Made by a program: the position numbers and the translations under genes. The notes under the pieces were generated by a model that was not told the origin of the DNA, did not search any database, and was given only the letters and a program-made list of their open reading frames with translations. Source: Diaporthe sp. PMI_573 (lineage: Eukaryota; Ascomycota; Sordariomycetes; Diaporthales; Diaporthaceae). Taken from it: DNA of 64,000 bases. Below, piece after piece: positions 20,941 to 33,012 of the stretch. Within the stretch, counting starts at the first letter, position 1, and each line of letters opens with the position of its first letter. The stretch is taken from positions 1,116,001 through 1,180,000 of the forward strand of contig JAJTUP010000007.1 of NCBI GenBank assembly GCA_021399435.1, written 5' to 3'.

Positions 20941-21151
20941 CCAAATAAAACAAGGAAATGAAAAACCTTAAGAAGGAGGTTACCACCCTTAGGGCTGCCG
21001 CCGCTATTATTAATACCCTAATTCTAACTAAAGAAAGTATTAGGCTTAACAGCCTAACTCTATATAATAGTATCCCGGGCTAGCTACAGCCTTACCTTAC
21101 CCAAGTCAGGGCCTACTAGCATTTTAATTATATAGATAGTTAGGCAGATAG

Positions 21152-21470
21152 TAAAAACGTGGACAACAAGCCGAGCATATGTGCCTAAGTTCTGCTGGCT
21201 CCTTAAAGAGAGAGAGAAAACCACTCGAGGGCTCTAACGCGAAGAAAGAAGAGATAATGAAAAAGGGCCGGAAGGGCCACGAAAGCAATAAAAGCAGTAT
21301 TTAGGTTCTTATTAGACAATGTTATAGGTTATTAAATAATAATAATAGAAGAATGAGTTAAATTATTACTTTAGCCCTTGAGAGGGATAAAAGTATGTCT
21401 AGTACTTATAGTACGGATAGCCAAGAAAAATTCATTACACTAGTTATATAAAACACTATACCCTGTAACA
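21152..21470 (-). repeat. LTR of the nested element (left copy, 3' LTR in element orientation)
   Basis: It starts TAAAAACGTGGACAACAAGC and ends CCCTGTAACA. It matches 26094-26412 over its full 319 bases, with differences that are mostly C/T or G/A transitions. Confidence 0.85.
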
Positions 21471-21540
21471 TACCCCTCTCCAGCCCTTCGCTCCCCAGAG
21501 TAGAAGGGTCAACTAAACTATTTATCCACCATTCTAATTA

Positions 21541-22170
21541 GTTTCCTCTCGTGTCCCTGCGGTGCTTAGCTTGCTAGTCCTAGGCTGTTACCTAGTTGAT
21601 GTTTTTCCAAGTATTGCTTATATAATATACTTAAATAACACGAGTCTATTCATAAAACTCTGGCTATATAGTGGGTATTGGAACCCATTTTGTTACCCTT
21701 CTCGTGGTTATATAATGGTGAGCTTAAGTATTGTAAGCTCTAATCTAATTATACTGAGCTTTCTATTTATTATCTATCTTAGTGCTATTAGGCTCTATAC
21801 TTTAATGTCCGTTAATCTGGTAAAACCTTATACTCGTCTTTATAATAGGTGGTTATAATTTAACTATTTTGGTATAAATAAAGGACTGTTTGTCTCCTAT
21901 GCTTAGTTGTTTTATTATTGAGGAAAGTAGCTGCTTTAATTATATATAAGAGACTCTATGGTTAATTGGGTGGTGTAGATTAACATGTCTAACCTGGTTC
22001 TCTATTTCTTTTATAATCATTTTAGTTAGTAGTTACTTTATAGGTAGTAGAGGTAAATTTATATAAAGCTCTACATTATGAAGTCCCTTCTTAATAAGTT
22101 CTGGCTAGAAGATTAAACTATACTTCTTTTTTACTTCTCGAAAATTATTAAGGCTGATTAAAGGGTAGTT
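21541..22170 (+). repeat. 630-base repeat shared with the loop of the 33-kb foldback
   Basis: From GTTTCCTCTCGTGTCCCTGC to CTGATTAAAGGGTAGTT it matches 33549-34176 in the same orientation, with many transition differences. It starts 70 bases inside the left LTR of the nested element. Confidence 0.7.
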
Positions 22171-25100
22171 AATAGGCTCTTAAAGACTATATCTAAGTCT
22201 ATTTAGCTCTAATTGGATAGTGAACATCTATATCTAGATTACCGTCTCTTTAGGAGAGAGCCCTATAGGAGAATTTTGGGCTAAGTTTAAGCTCTTCTAG
22301 TTACTAAACTCCTAGTTATTCCTTCCCCTATTTTCTTAAAAGAAGAAAGCTATATAGTTGGCTACCTGCTAGCTATAATTAGTAAAGCTTGTCTGGAGTA
22401 AAATAGTAACTCTAATCGCTCTAGGCTTTTTTACCCCAAGATATTCTTCCTTGATAAAGCTCTTGTAGATAGTTACAATCCTCTTATAGTTATAGTTTTG
22501 CTCTCCTATATTTAGGTAGGTGTTAATAGACCTAAGGTAATTAGTAGTGTAATTGTAGATTCTAAGGGTAAAGTACCTAGGTGTATATACTGGCATGATA
22601 ATAAACCGGTGCTCTGGTATTAATCGTAACTATTTAAAGTTAGAGTAGGCTGGCTAATCATAAGAAATAACAAAGTAACTAATAAATATAATGTTAGTAA
22701 AGTTAAGAAGCTGCTATTTGATTAGGGCCAAGATATAGTTACTTTAAAGCTTTTTATTTTAAGCTAGGAGTGTTAGAAACACCTAGATTAAGGGCAGAGG
22801 GCTAAGGGTAGAGGGACATAGTAAGGCTGTAGTCAAGATATTCTTCAACACCTCACAGAGAACAAATTTAAGGAAGGAGGAGGCAAGCTAGGTGTAGGAG
22901 GGAAAAAGTTGATCTGACTGAAGAACTAACTATCTATCTGAGAGGAAAAGGCTAGGTATATATACATAGAAGGTTCGGACCTTCGGAGAGGTATATTCCT
23001 CCGACGGAGAGAATAATGACTCGAGAAAAACAGGGGCTAGAAAGAGAAATGGGAAAGGGCGGAAGGAATAACTCCGATAAGAAGATTCTACCAAGCTAGG
23101 CTAGCTGGTTTCTCCACTTATATCTAGAGGCTTGCATAGATAGCCTATTCTTTCTAAAGGAGGCGGATAGGGGCTGAGGGAGGCTGGAAGGGCTTTGAAG
23201 GGGCTGAAGGAGGCTGAAGGGGTCTGGGGGTCTGAAGGAGGCTATTTATAACAAGGAGTCCCTTAGCGTCTACTAGGTTTAGAGCTAGGCATACCTAATG
23301 TTTATTAAAAAAGTTTTACAACCTAGGTAATAATTAGAGCTTAGGGTATATATTAATACCTAAAAAGTAGTTAGCAACTATTTTTTATATCTAATTACTT
23401 GTAATAATATAATTAATGTTAAAGAATGGAGGCCTATTCTTATATTCTATTAGCTAAACTTGTCTAATTTTAAGCCTATATATAAGAATTTAAGTCTTAA
23501 ACAGGTTATAGGAAAGATTTACGCTAGCCTTATAGCTAAAGTCGTGATAGTTTTAGATATTAACTAGATTAGGGAAACAGATGCTAGATAGTTATATGCT
23601 AAAGTTGTTATAGAAAGGTAGTTATAATAGTTAGATAGTAGGGTCAACTTGATTAGTAATAAAGATAGGCTTGATTAATAGAATTAGGGTATCTAAGTTA
23701 AATATCTTTCCTAAAAAAATGCTGGGAGAGGCTCTAGGAGACCTATAATAGAAGGAAGCTACCTATAAAGTCTTAGTCATATAGAAGTTAGACTTAGAAT
23801 AATAGCTAGATCTGCCCCTTCTAGACTGCCTGTTGCTCATAGTAGCTTTCTGATTACCCGTAAGTATAGTAAGAAGTGTAAGGGAATTAAGTAGGTAATA
23901 AAAAGGAGGAGTAAAGTATAGGGAAAGTAGCGAGAAAGCTTGTACCTCTAGGGAATACTGTATAGATAATTAAGTAAAGAGGTTAATATTGTAAAAAGGT
24001 AGCTCTACTACTTAGAGGTTATAAGAAGGATAAAATGTAGTAGTAATATGTCTTGCCTAAATTAGTTCTTTAGTACTACTAAAGGCTTTAGATATAGTTA
24101 ATTAGAAACTAGAAAGTAGCTAAAAGAGGTTTATAGGTATTAGTTAGAAAGGTTTTAAGGAAAGGTTGCGTTAGGTGCTACAGGGTTTTTGTAGACTAGT
24201 AGAAGTACTGCTTTTTATAAATTACTTATATCTATTAGTTACTTTCTATCCCTTTTGCTTTCCTTTAGGTATTAGAATGGTTTAAGTGTTTATTTAGGTA
24301 AGTAGCTAAGGTTAGTAAATTACTAGGCCTCTTAGACACTTTTTTATATTCTTTAAAAACCTCCCCTCTCTTTTACTAATTCTGTTTAACCTTCTCTTAT
24401 AATACTAACTTTCTACTACTTAGGGTATTACTTTGTTACTCTAATTAGATACTAAATAAGCTTCCTAAACTAAATCTTACTCCTATACTACTATCTTCCT
24501 TCTCTTACCCCTTAAAATATCTTCTTATACTTCCTAGAATCTTGATAAAAAGAGAAAAGGAAAAAAGGAAAGTAAGCAAGAGCCCCTATATCCTTTATAT
24601 AAGGCTGATTACCCTAAACTAATTGTTAACTACAGTATTTATACTACCTTTATAAACTAAGGTATACTCCTGTAGAATATTATTCTTAAGTCTAAACTCT
24701 ATACTTTCTTTACCTAAAACATCTTTATCTATACCCTAATTAGCCGTGGTATAAACTAGTATATTATATAGCTTCTATCTAAGCCTATTGTTAAGAAGAT
24801 TCTAATTAACCTTTTTATTTTTTTTTTACTAAATAAAAATTACAAGTTCCTCTATAAGTACCTTTAAATATTAATATAAATAGGTATAAATAAGGTTTTT
24901 ATTAAGAAGATTAATAATAAGCTATATGGAAAGTATATATCTAACCTATACTAATTAGATAATAGGTATTATACTTTTACCCTCTTTATTATCTTTTTTA
25001 ATTATTAAAATACTTCTTTCTATAAGTACTGTTTTGTATATATGTCTTAGAACTTTAATAATAGGGTCCCTGTTATAGTTCCTTTCTTTAAATATTAAAG

Positions 25101-26093
25101 TATTCCTGGTTTTAAGAAGGGTATATATACTAACTATCTTTACTATATTAAAGGTAGTAACTATACTTTTAATAAGAATTTCTATATTTCTACTATTAAG
25201 GCTGCTACTACTCTACTTAATTATAAATTTAAAGGTACTCCTTAATTAAAACTTACCTTAGGTAAATATACCTAAGTTAATAAGGAATTTAACTTTAATA
25301 AAGTAAGGAAGGAAGTAATTAGAAAGGTAAAGGATTTTTAACCTAGATCTAAGAAGCTAAAGCCTAAAGAGAAGAGGTTCTAAGAGTAATTTAGGAAAAG
25401 AATAAGGGTAAAAGGTTATATAAGGTAATAAATATTGGGTTTATAGAACTACTACTCTCTACTCTTATAATAAGTAATTAATTTTAAATTTTATATATTA
25501 TATAATGGTAAAATAAATGTAAACTAGGCTCTAATTAGAGTAAAATAAATGTTGTAGGGTAATAAATAAAAGAAAAGGAGCCTAGTAAAAAAAAAAGTTT
25601 AGATGTAAAGAAAATAATTGGTCTATGGTAGACTGCTAGTCTTGGTATATTGTAGATAGAAGTATTAGGGTTAGGGTTGACAAATCCTGTAAAAGTCTAA
25701 TCTCCTTCTTAACTAAGCGTTTTATAAGTAAATATATTGCTCTGCTAGGGCTTTAGCTATTATTATAAAATAATCCTTGGTATGATGGCTGATGTTTATA
25801 CCTTAGGCGTGAAGCTTAGTTAAAAGGGTACCCTTTAGAATCTTGGTAAGAGAGTAGGTTTAAAAGCAGGGTTCTTCCTATATGCTTTAGTTATGCTTTT
25901 CTTGTCTTTAGTTTAGTTATATAACTCTTTTCCTGGCAAGGTGTTTTCTTGGTAGTTCTGATTAGGTATAGGTAAGACAATTCTGTATATAATTATGAAG
26001 AACAGGCAAGCTTTAGACTGACTCGTCAGTCGTAAGCTCTCTCTTCAGTCTTTAAAGGTTACGCAGTTAGCTTAGCCCGGGGTAGATCACTAG

Positions 26094-26412
26094 TAAAAAC
26101 GTGGACAACAAGCCGAGCATATGTGCCCAAGTTCTGCTGGCCCCTTAGAGAGAGAGAGAAAACCACTCGAGGGCTCTAACACGAAGAAAGAAGAGATAAT
26201 GAAAAAGGGCTAGAAGGGCCACGAAAGCGATAAAAGCAGTGTTTGGGTTCTAATTAGACAATGTCACAGGTTATCAAATAATAATAATAGAAGAATGAGT
26301 TGAATTGTTACTTCGGCCCTCGAGAGGGATAGAAGCATGTCCGGTACTTATAGTACGGACGGCTAAGAAAAATTCATCGCACTAGCTACGTAAAACACTG
26401 CACCCCGTAACA
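26094..26412 (-). repeat. LTR of the nested element (right copy, 5' LTR in element orientation)
   Basis: The 319 bases end CACCCCGTAACA. This copy keeps more C and G than the left LTR, so RIP hit the left copy harder. It is followed at once by the ATAG target duplication and the continuation of gag. Confidence 0.85.
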
Positions 26413-27120
26413 ATAGGAAACAAATTATATATACGGCCTTGTTTCTTAAGAGAAGAGCGCTTGCCTGGTTTAAACTATATCTTGCGGACTTTGTTAATGC
26501 TAAAGAATTTAAAAAATGTAAACAGGAGACTTAGGAAATATTTAGCAAGTACGAGAACTATGAGAACGCTCTTTAAGCCCTATTCTAGAATCTCGACAAA
26601 AAACGATAGGCTGAAAGAAAGTTGTTAAAACTACGACAGAAAGGCCTAGCCTTGGCCTATATAGCAGAATTTTAATAGATCTATGCCTAAATTAACTCTA
26701 TATATAAAATCAAGATCTTTATGTTTTATTAAGGGCTAAAAGAAGACATAAAGGACGAGTTAGCTAGATACGATAAATCTAATAACTTTTTATAGTATGT
26801 TAAGCTAGCTATTAAACTTAACAATAGACTCTATAAAAGATGCCAGGAAAAACGCGGTGTTAACTCTAAATTATTTTAACGCAACTAGAGAAACAGGCTT
26901 AATACCGGAAAGAAGTATAATTATAATAATCTAATCTAGTAGAGACAATATATAGGCTCTATAGAGCTTGATACCGTGTAACGTAAGGATAAGAAAGATA
27001 TTAAATGTTATAATTGCGGAAAGAAAAAATATTTTATATATAAGTACCATAATAGTAAGAGGAAGAACTGGAAGTCTATACCTAAAGGCTTTAGATAAGC
27101 CAATATAGCTTCTTAAACTA

Positions 27121-28640
27121 ATAAAAAACTACTATATTTTAAGACTTAGTAGGAGATTGTAATAATGTACTGCCTATATAACGCCGTAATATATAACTAA
27201 TGCCGGATCTACCTAGAACAAGACGTAGATAAAGGACAAATCTTATTTAGAATTACTAGTAATCCCTTACTAAAGAAAACCAAGAAGGAGGTTTACAACC
27301 TCTAGCCTATAAGCATACTATAGAACTCCCTCAATATATAGAAATTTACGCTAAGACCTAGAGAAATAGTCTAATAGAAGCTATCTGGCCTTGTTTAAAA
27401 TATGCTTAATCGCGCTAAAGAAAACAGGAAATATGCCTCGCTAAGCTGGACAGCATATTATAACAATAGCTGTACTATATATAGAAGCGATAAAGATAAC
27501 CAAGGGTGGTTTCCCAAAAGAATTACTAAAAGTAGAATGCTTGCCGTTACAAAATAGAAGCTTCTTTATATATTAGTAGGAACTAATACTATAGTACCTC
27601 TAGACTTAAATAACTGGGACCCCTATTAGTATATGGGCAAGGCACCTCTAGTAGCACCTAATACCAGTATTATACAAATTATAGTCTTAGAACGAGAAAG
27701 AGACACAGTGCTAGTAGTAAAATGAGATAGACTTTTAGTAATGTCTCTAGTGCGTTTTTTGCTAGACGACCCCTAAATGTACCCGCAATACTTACAATAT
27801 AAGGAAATTGTTGATAGGTCTATAGTGAATAGGTCTGTAAGTAAATAGTGGAGGGCCCGTAGCTAGCGCGGGGCCTGCACTATAAAGGGTTGTCGCCCTA
27901 CAGGCGTAGCTTCGCCACACCCTTTAAAGCAATAACTAGACCCTATAGACTTAATGGAATACCTATTCAGTCTATACTCTCCTTTTCTCTTCGCTAACAC
28001 TTCTTTCTATTATATACAATAAAGCCTAACTAATACTAATTAGTAATTGCTTAAGGCAATTATAGAGCAGCAAAGAAGAAAGAGACAGATCGCTATTAAC
28101 GACATTTAACAAGTCTCTAGATCTCTATCAAAACTCATTAACGGTCGGCAATATCTACGCTACAATTAAATATACTATAGTCCCTAGATTCTATATTGAA
28201 ACTACAATACAAGCAATTAGACCTATTAGTATAACTACTGGATCTCTATTAAAGCTATACTAACGAGGTTATGTCTATTACAAATCCTGTCAAAAAACGA
28301 TTACATTACGGGACAAAAGTTAAGATTAAAAAACACTAAGTCCTTAGATCTTATATCGAAACAAGGTGCCGACAATTAGGTTACAATAACACAAAGCCGT
28401 ATCGACAAGACTACGTTTTATTAATATAAAAACACAAAAACGTATAATTTCTTTATTAGACACTTTAATACTAAAGCCGATTAGACCTTGCGGTATAAAA
28501 AGAATATCTAAAAACGACTAAATACATTAAGAAAGAGCCGACAAGACTATTATGGCGTAAAAAGAATACCCTTATAAATACCCAAACAACCAATTACACC
28601 AGAAAGCAACAATTTATACGTAAATTTTGGTGATGCAGGG
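27121..28640. other. Degenerate transposon sequence with an LTR-like start near 27811
   Basis: After gag the frame can be followed loosely to about 27.5 kb. TGTTGATAGGTCTATAGTGA at about 27811 looks like an LTR start, with a GC-richer core at 27845-27925. It could be the 5' LTR of the element at 29.2-33.0 kb, but no second copy was found in this window. Confidence 0.35.
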
Positions 28641-28694
28641 TTATGTGCTTATTATTTAGCTGCGTGCTACCTGGCAAAAACACTATACAGAAGA

Positions 28695-29210
28695 GTTATA
28701 AAGAGAGTTACCCTAGACTTTTTGCAGAAATAGGGTACTTTAATTTACTTCGGCTTAACTACAAGTGTAAGTTACAGAGAGAGTTACTCTAGACGTTTTG
28801 CAAAAACGGGTTACTCTTAATTAAATTTACTTTGGCCCCCTGGCTATATAAGTTACAGAAGGAGTTACTCTAGACTTTTTACAAAAACGGGCCACTTCTA
28901 AACAAATCTACTTTAACTTAAACAATAAGTCTGAGTTACTAAGAGAGTTACCCTAGACTTTTTGCGAAAATAGGCTACTTTTAATTAAATTTACTTCAGC
29001 CCTAGTTACATATAAGTCTGAGTTACTAAACCTGCCTCAACCTTAACCAACTACTTATATAATTAACAATTACTACTTAGCATAAAAAGCGTAGTCTGCC
29101 GCAGACTACTTCCTAGCATAAAAAGCGCAGTTTACTATAAATTACCACCACCCCTTTAGCACCAAAAAGCACGGTTTACTATAGACTGCCATTAAAGGGA
29201 AAGCCGTGTT
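28695..29210 (+). repeat. Minisatellite: four ~80-base units plus three ~45-60-base units
   Basis: Units containing GAGAGTTACYCTAGACKTTTTG begin near 28701, 28779, 28859 and 28941. From 29075 to 29200 a second motif, AGCATAAAAAGCGYAGT, recurs three times with drift. GAGTTACCCTAGACTT also occurs in the LTR-like repeat at about 19540 and 33055-33090. Confidence 0.6.
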
Positions 29211-32200
29211 ATGTGCTATATAGTTACGTGCTCGCAACGATATAGCTGACGCCAGTAGCACTGGCGCCGGTAATATTAGCGCCAATAATAGCAATAAGGA
29301 TAATGATTATATTATTAAAATAAGCAACAATGAGGATCTACGACTTATAAAGTTAATAGTATAGGATACCAAAGAATATACCCTTTGTAATGAGTTTAAG
29401 GCAATAGCAGACAATATAAAGAACCGATTCTAGATTCCCTATAATCTTTACCTTTATATAAACTAGATAGCTTGGGGCATGTCTGTCTCAATTATCTACT
29501 CCTTTAAAGATGCTAACAAGCAAGGCTATTTATATAATGCATATATGCTTAAGTTTATAGATAATAATAATTCTGACGATATTATTAACAAAGAGCTATT
29601 TTAGGAATTCAAGAGAGTATTTAAGGACTAGACCGTTAATATATAGCTGACTATATTAGCTACCAAAAATCTTAAACGCTTCCTTTATATACAGAAGATC
29701 TATACTGGTTTAATATACAATATACCAGCAGATTAGATAATTGTACTTAATAAAGCCGAGTATTTACCGGAATGGCCAGATATAGCTATTACTAACACCA
29801 TTCTTGTTTCTAAATCCAAGCTTTACAGCTTATTAAAGGAAAGACGAAAATAAATACCCTATATTGCTAAGTACCCATCTCTCTCTTTCTCATCTAATAA
29901 AAAGGCAAGTCTACCGTTAGGAAACGCAGCTAAGACGGTAAGGCCAACGCTATTACAACCTGTTCAACAAGTAATGCCATTCCAACCTATTTAACAAATA
30001 CCAATTTCATTACCACAGATTAACTTGTCTTTATATAGACTAAGTAATTATACAAATAGTCCTGTAAAAGCTTTGCTATAAACACCGGCAAAGATAATTA
30101 ATAGAATTATACAAAAACTAGTACCTAAACTAATTTCTCAATCATAACAGCAGAAGGTTCCTGATTCTTAGCAATAGAAGGTTCTTGAATTATAATAACA
30201 AAAAAAGATTTCTAACTCTAAGATATATTTAAGCCGAGAACTAGAAGCCCTATAGAAGGGCAAGGTTTAAAAGATACGGCCATAGTAACAGAAAGATGAC
30301 ATCTAAGAGACTATCAAAGAAACTAAAGTTTTCTACTATTAGAAACTACCTGTAAAAACGGAAACTCGGACATAGAATACTTATATGCCCGGACTACCTC
30401 CCAGTTAGCAACTAATAAGACTACTAGAGGTGCCAGAAGTATTTAGACCGCTAGAAGTATTAAAACCGCCAGAAGTACTAGAATATAATAATCTAAGACC
30501 GTACAGTATTCCACCACTTTATAGCTTAACCTATAATGATAGTATATCTAAGCGGGTAGATAACTACACTATGCTTTTATTAAGACACTATATAAATAGT
30601 CTAATAGATTTTAATAAGATTAATAAGTTCCTTAAGGTATAGGCTAACCGAAACAAGTAGATAGGTAAATAGTATAATTTGCTAGATAACAAGATGCGGA
30701 TAATGTTAAATGTTTGTTTTATGTACTAAATACAACTAGATTAGTTCTATATAGTATTTCTACTTATTTTAAAAGGCCGGGCTAAGACTTACTTTATATA
30801 CTATATTAGCCTATAGAAGACGTTCCGGGAAACATATATAATACTCAAACAGCATTTTGAATACAATATTAACTATAGGTAATATTATGCTGACTTTGCT
30901 AATATTATATATATCGGCTTATAAAATGATCCGGCAAACGCAAACAAAGACTTACAAAAAGTGCTGCAAAAGCTATTTGATACTCTATAGCTAAGTTAAC
31001 AAGCACTCGGACCAGCATTTTAAAATAAAGAGGTTCTTTATATAGCCGTAATATAAGCTTGCTTAGAGGTACCTAAGTTTGATTATATACTATATATACT
31101 AGTAAAAGTATATAAATAACTATTCTAGGATCTTTAATTATTGCTAGATATGTCTATTTGTAATACCTCTATATAACAATTATATACTAGTAATAACTAT
31201 CTAGAGGAAGCCTACAATAAAGTAGATAGCAACAATAGCAATAAAGACAACGGTACAAATACTTACTATACTAACCATTAATACACAGATAACCGGCAGA
31301 ATTATAGATTTAGCCACGGAAGTTTTGGCCAAAGACATAGCAACTTTCGTAATAGGTATAGATTTTAAGGCAGAAGCAGAAGTAGAGGCAATAAGTATTG
31401 TTCTCATAGTAGCTACCTACAAAGGAGGTACTCCCGCAAAAGTTACCTATAGAATTAAGGGTTTAATTATAGATATAGCCATAACAATATATATCAATAG
31501 TTTAGGAAGTACTATATTTATTACAAGGAAGGCTGCTGGTCTATAAAGTACTTTTTGAAAGAACAAAGATGTACTAGAAATAGCTTTGTGGTATACACAG
31601 AGTAATACAGCGGAGATACATTAAATATAACATACGCAGCATTTCTTGCTAACATTAAAGGCATTAGAATCAAGGATAAAGAAGATGCATAAGACAACAA
31701 CAACTTTACTATAGCATAGTATTTAATGGATACCTCTTTTCTCTATAGTATATTTCCAGAAGAAAACAAGTATATAGAAGAAGACAATACTATCCTAATA
31801 TTATAATTTACGCTAAAAGGACAATACTCTTAATAAAAGTTTTAGGAAATTATACCAGATAATAGTACCGCCAAGGTATCTATAATAGGTTACAATTAGT
31901 TCCTTATACTAAAATATAAGGACCTAACTATTACCTTAAACACTTTATAAGCAAGCAAAGCTATGGTTTAGTTTAGTAAGGGTATAGAGACTACCTTAAT
32001 TAGAGCCATATATATTAAGACACTACTAGAAATAATTACATTTTATATTATGAAGATTAATATATTATTTCTATTCTATTTAGCAGATATAGATAAACTT
32101 GACGTATTTCTTAATAATACTCTTAACCTACTTGTTTAGAGAAAACTTAACAGTAATAATGTAACTATTTTTATTATGTATAAATAGGGATATATATGGT

Positions 32201-33010
32201 TCTTTCTATCTAAATAAGAGGTAAGTATATATATTATAGAAGCCAAGCTATAACGACTTTATTAATGGTTTAGATATTTGACTGTTAAATAACTTAGACA
32301 ACTGTTGAGAAATGCCGGATATAAAGACGTTAAGGATAGTACTTTTAAGGCAATCAACAAGATCTATTATTACTACTAGCTTTATAATTTGACACCAAGA
32401 TAATTTAAGTTCTTATTAAAAGATAATTATAACTTTAACTATAAACTTGTTGTAGATATTCTATACCTTAAGGGCAAGCTAGTACTTTATACAGTAGATA
32501 TTACTACCTTTTTTTAAGCAGCACGATTTCTAAAATCTTTATCTATAAAGGATACATAGGAGGCTCTATAGATGATATAGATAGACATATATCTTAGACT
32601 ACTAGACTGGCTGGTTTATAATATAGAAACTAACTTTATGTTAGTAGAGTTTTGATTAAAGGCGAAACTTATAGGGATTATATATAAATAAGTCTTTATA
32701 GAAGTATATTACGCTATAGACAAGGTTGAATAATATTACAGACTACTTTAGCAAGTATTTAAGATATTGATAAACAATCTTACTAGTATATATAGAGACA
32801 AAGCCATACTGTAGATAGTAGTCAAGGCTGTTAATAATACTACTAGGCCTAACGGCCTAGTCTCAATACTACTTGTCTTTGGCACATACCTATATATTAA
32901 TATAGACTTGCCTCTTATATTAACAATACTTTAAAGGGCTAAAGCCATCCAGAAAACAATAAAGGCACTATAAAAGCTTTCTACTAAGAGGCAAGTTAAC
33001 GGCACGCTAT
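29200..33010 (+). mobile_element. Ty1/copia-order gag-protease-integrase remnant, reverse transcriptase missing
   Basis: Near 30.8-30.95 kb the frame reads TYIILKQHFEYNINYRQYYA and DFANIIYIGL, a gag-like segment. A CWS-type zinc knuckle relic (YKEGCWSIKYFLKEQR) lies at about 31520-31570. The integrase region spans about 32.3-32.98 kb: KINKIYYYYQLYNLTPR, NYKLVVDILYLKGKLVLYTV, AVNNTTRPNGLVS and LLVFGTYLYI. These match fungal retrotransposon integrases. Dozens of TAG/TAA stops are consistent with RIP. The frame stops at the repeat starting 33013, so the reverse transcriptase and RNase H part is gone or displaced. Confidence 0.65.
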
Positions 33011-33012
33011 AT

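Larger units (their letters stand above)
21152..26412 (-). mobile_element. Nested LTR retrotransposon, 5261 bp, inserted in gag, minus orientation
   Basis: It is bounded by two direct LTRs of 319 bp and by ATAG target duplications at 21148-21151 and 26413-26416. Read on the minus strand the LTR starts TGTTACGGGG. The gag host gene flanks both sides. The interior is AT-rich and heavily mutated; I could not identify reverse transcriptase or integrase motifs. One minus-strand frame at 22369-22596 contains YFTLRIYNYTTNYLRSINTY. A non-autonomous or very decayed element is likely. Confidence 0.8.
20957..27120 (+). pseudogene. Retrotransposon gag gene with zinc knuckle, interrupted by a nested element
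   Basis: The 5' part at 20957-21151 reads LQPYLTQVRAY and a following FNYID. The 3' part from 26413 continues QIIYTALFLKRRALAWFKLY, then LADFVNAKEF, then EFxxIYAQINSIYKIKIFMF and GLKEDIKDELARYDK. These match the gag domain of fungal Ty3/gypsy-type elements. A worn CCHC knuckle, CYNCGKKKYFIYKYHN, lies near 27001. More than ten TAG/TAA stops fall where Gln is expected, a RIP pattern. Removing the 21152-26412 insertion plus one ATAG copy restores the frame across the junction. No protease or reverse transcriptase could be followed after 27.5 kb. Confidence 0.75.

Noticed and set aside
28695..29210. CRISPR-like array
   Set aside because: The units are tandem minisatellite copies with drifting sequence and no unique spacers, in a eukaryotic context.
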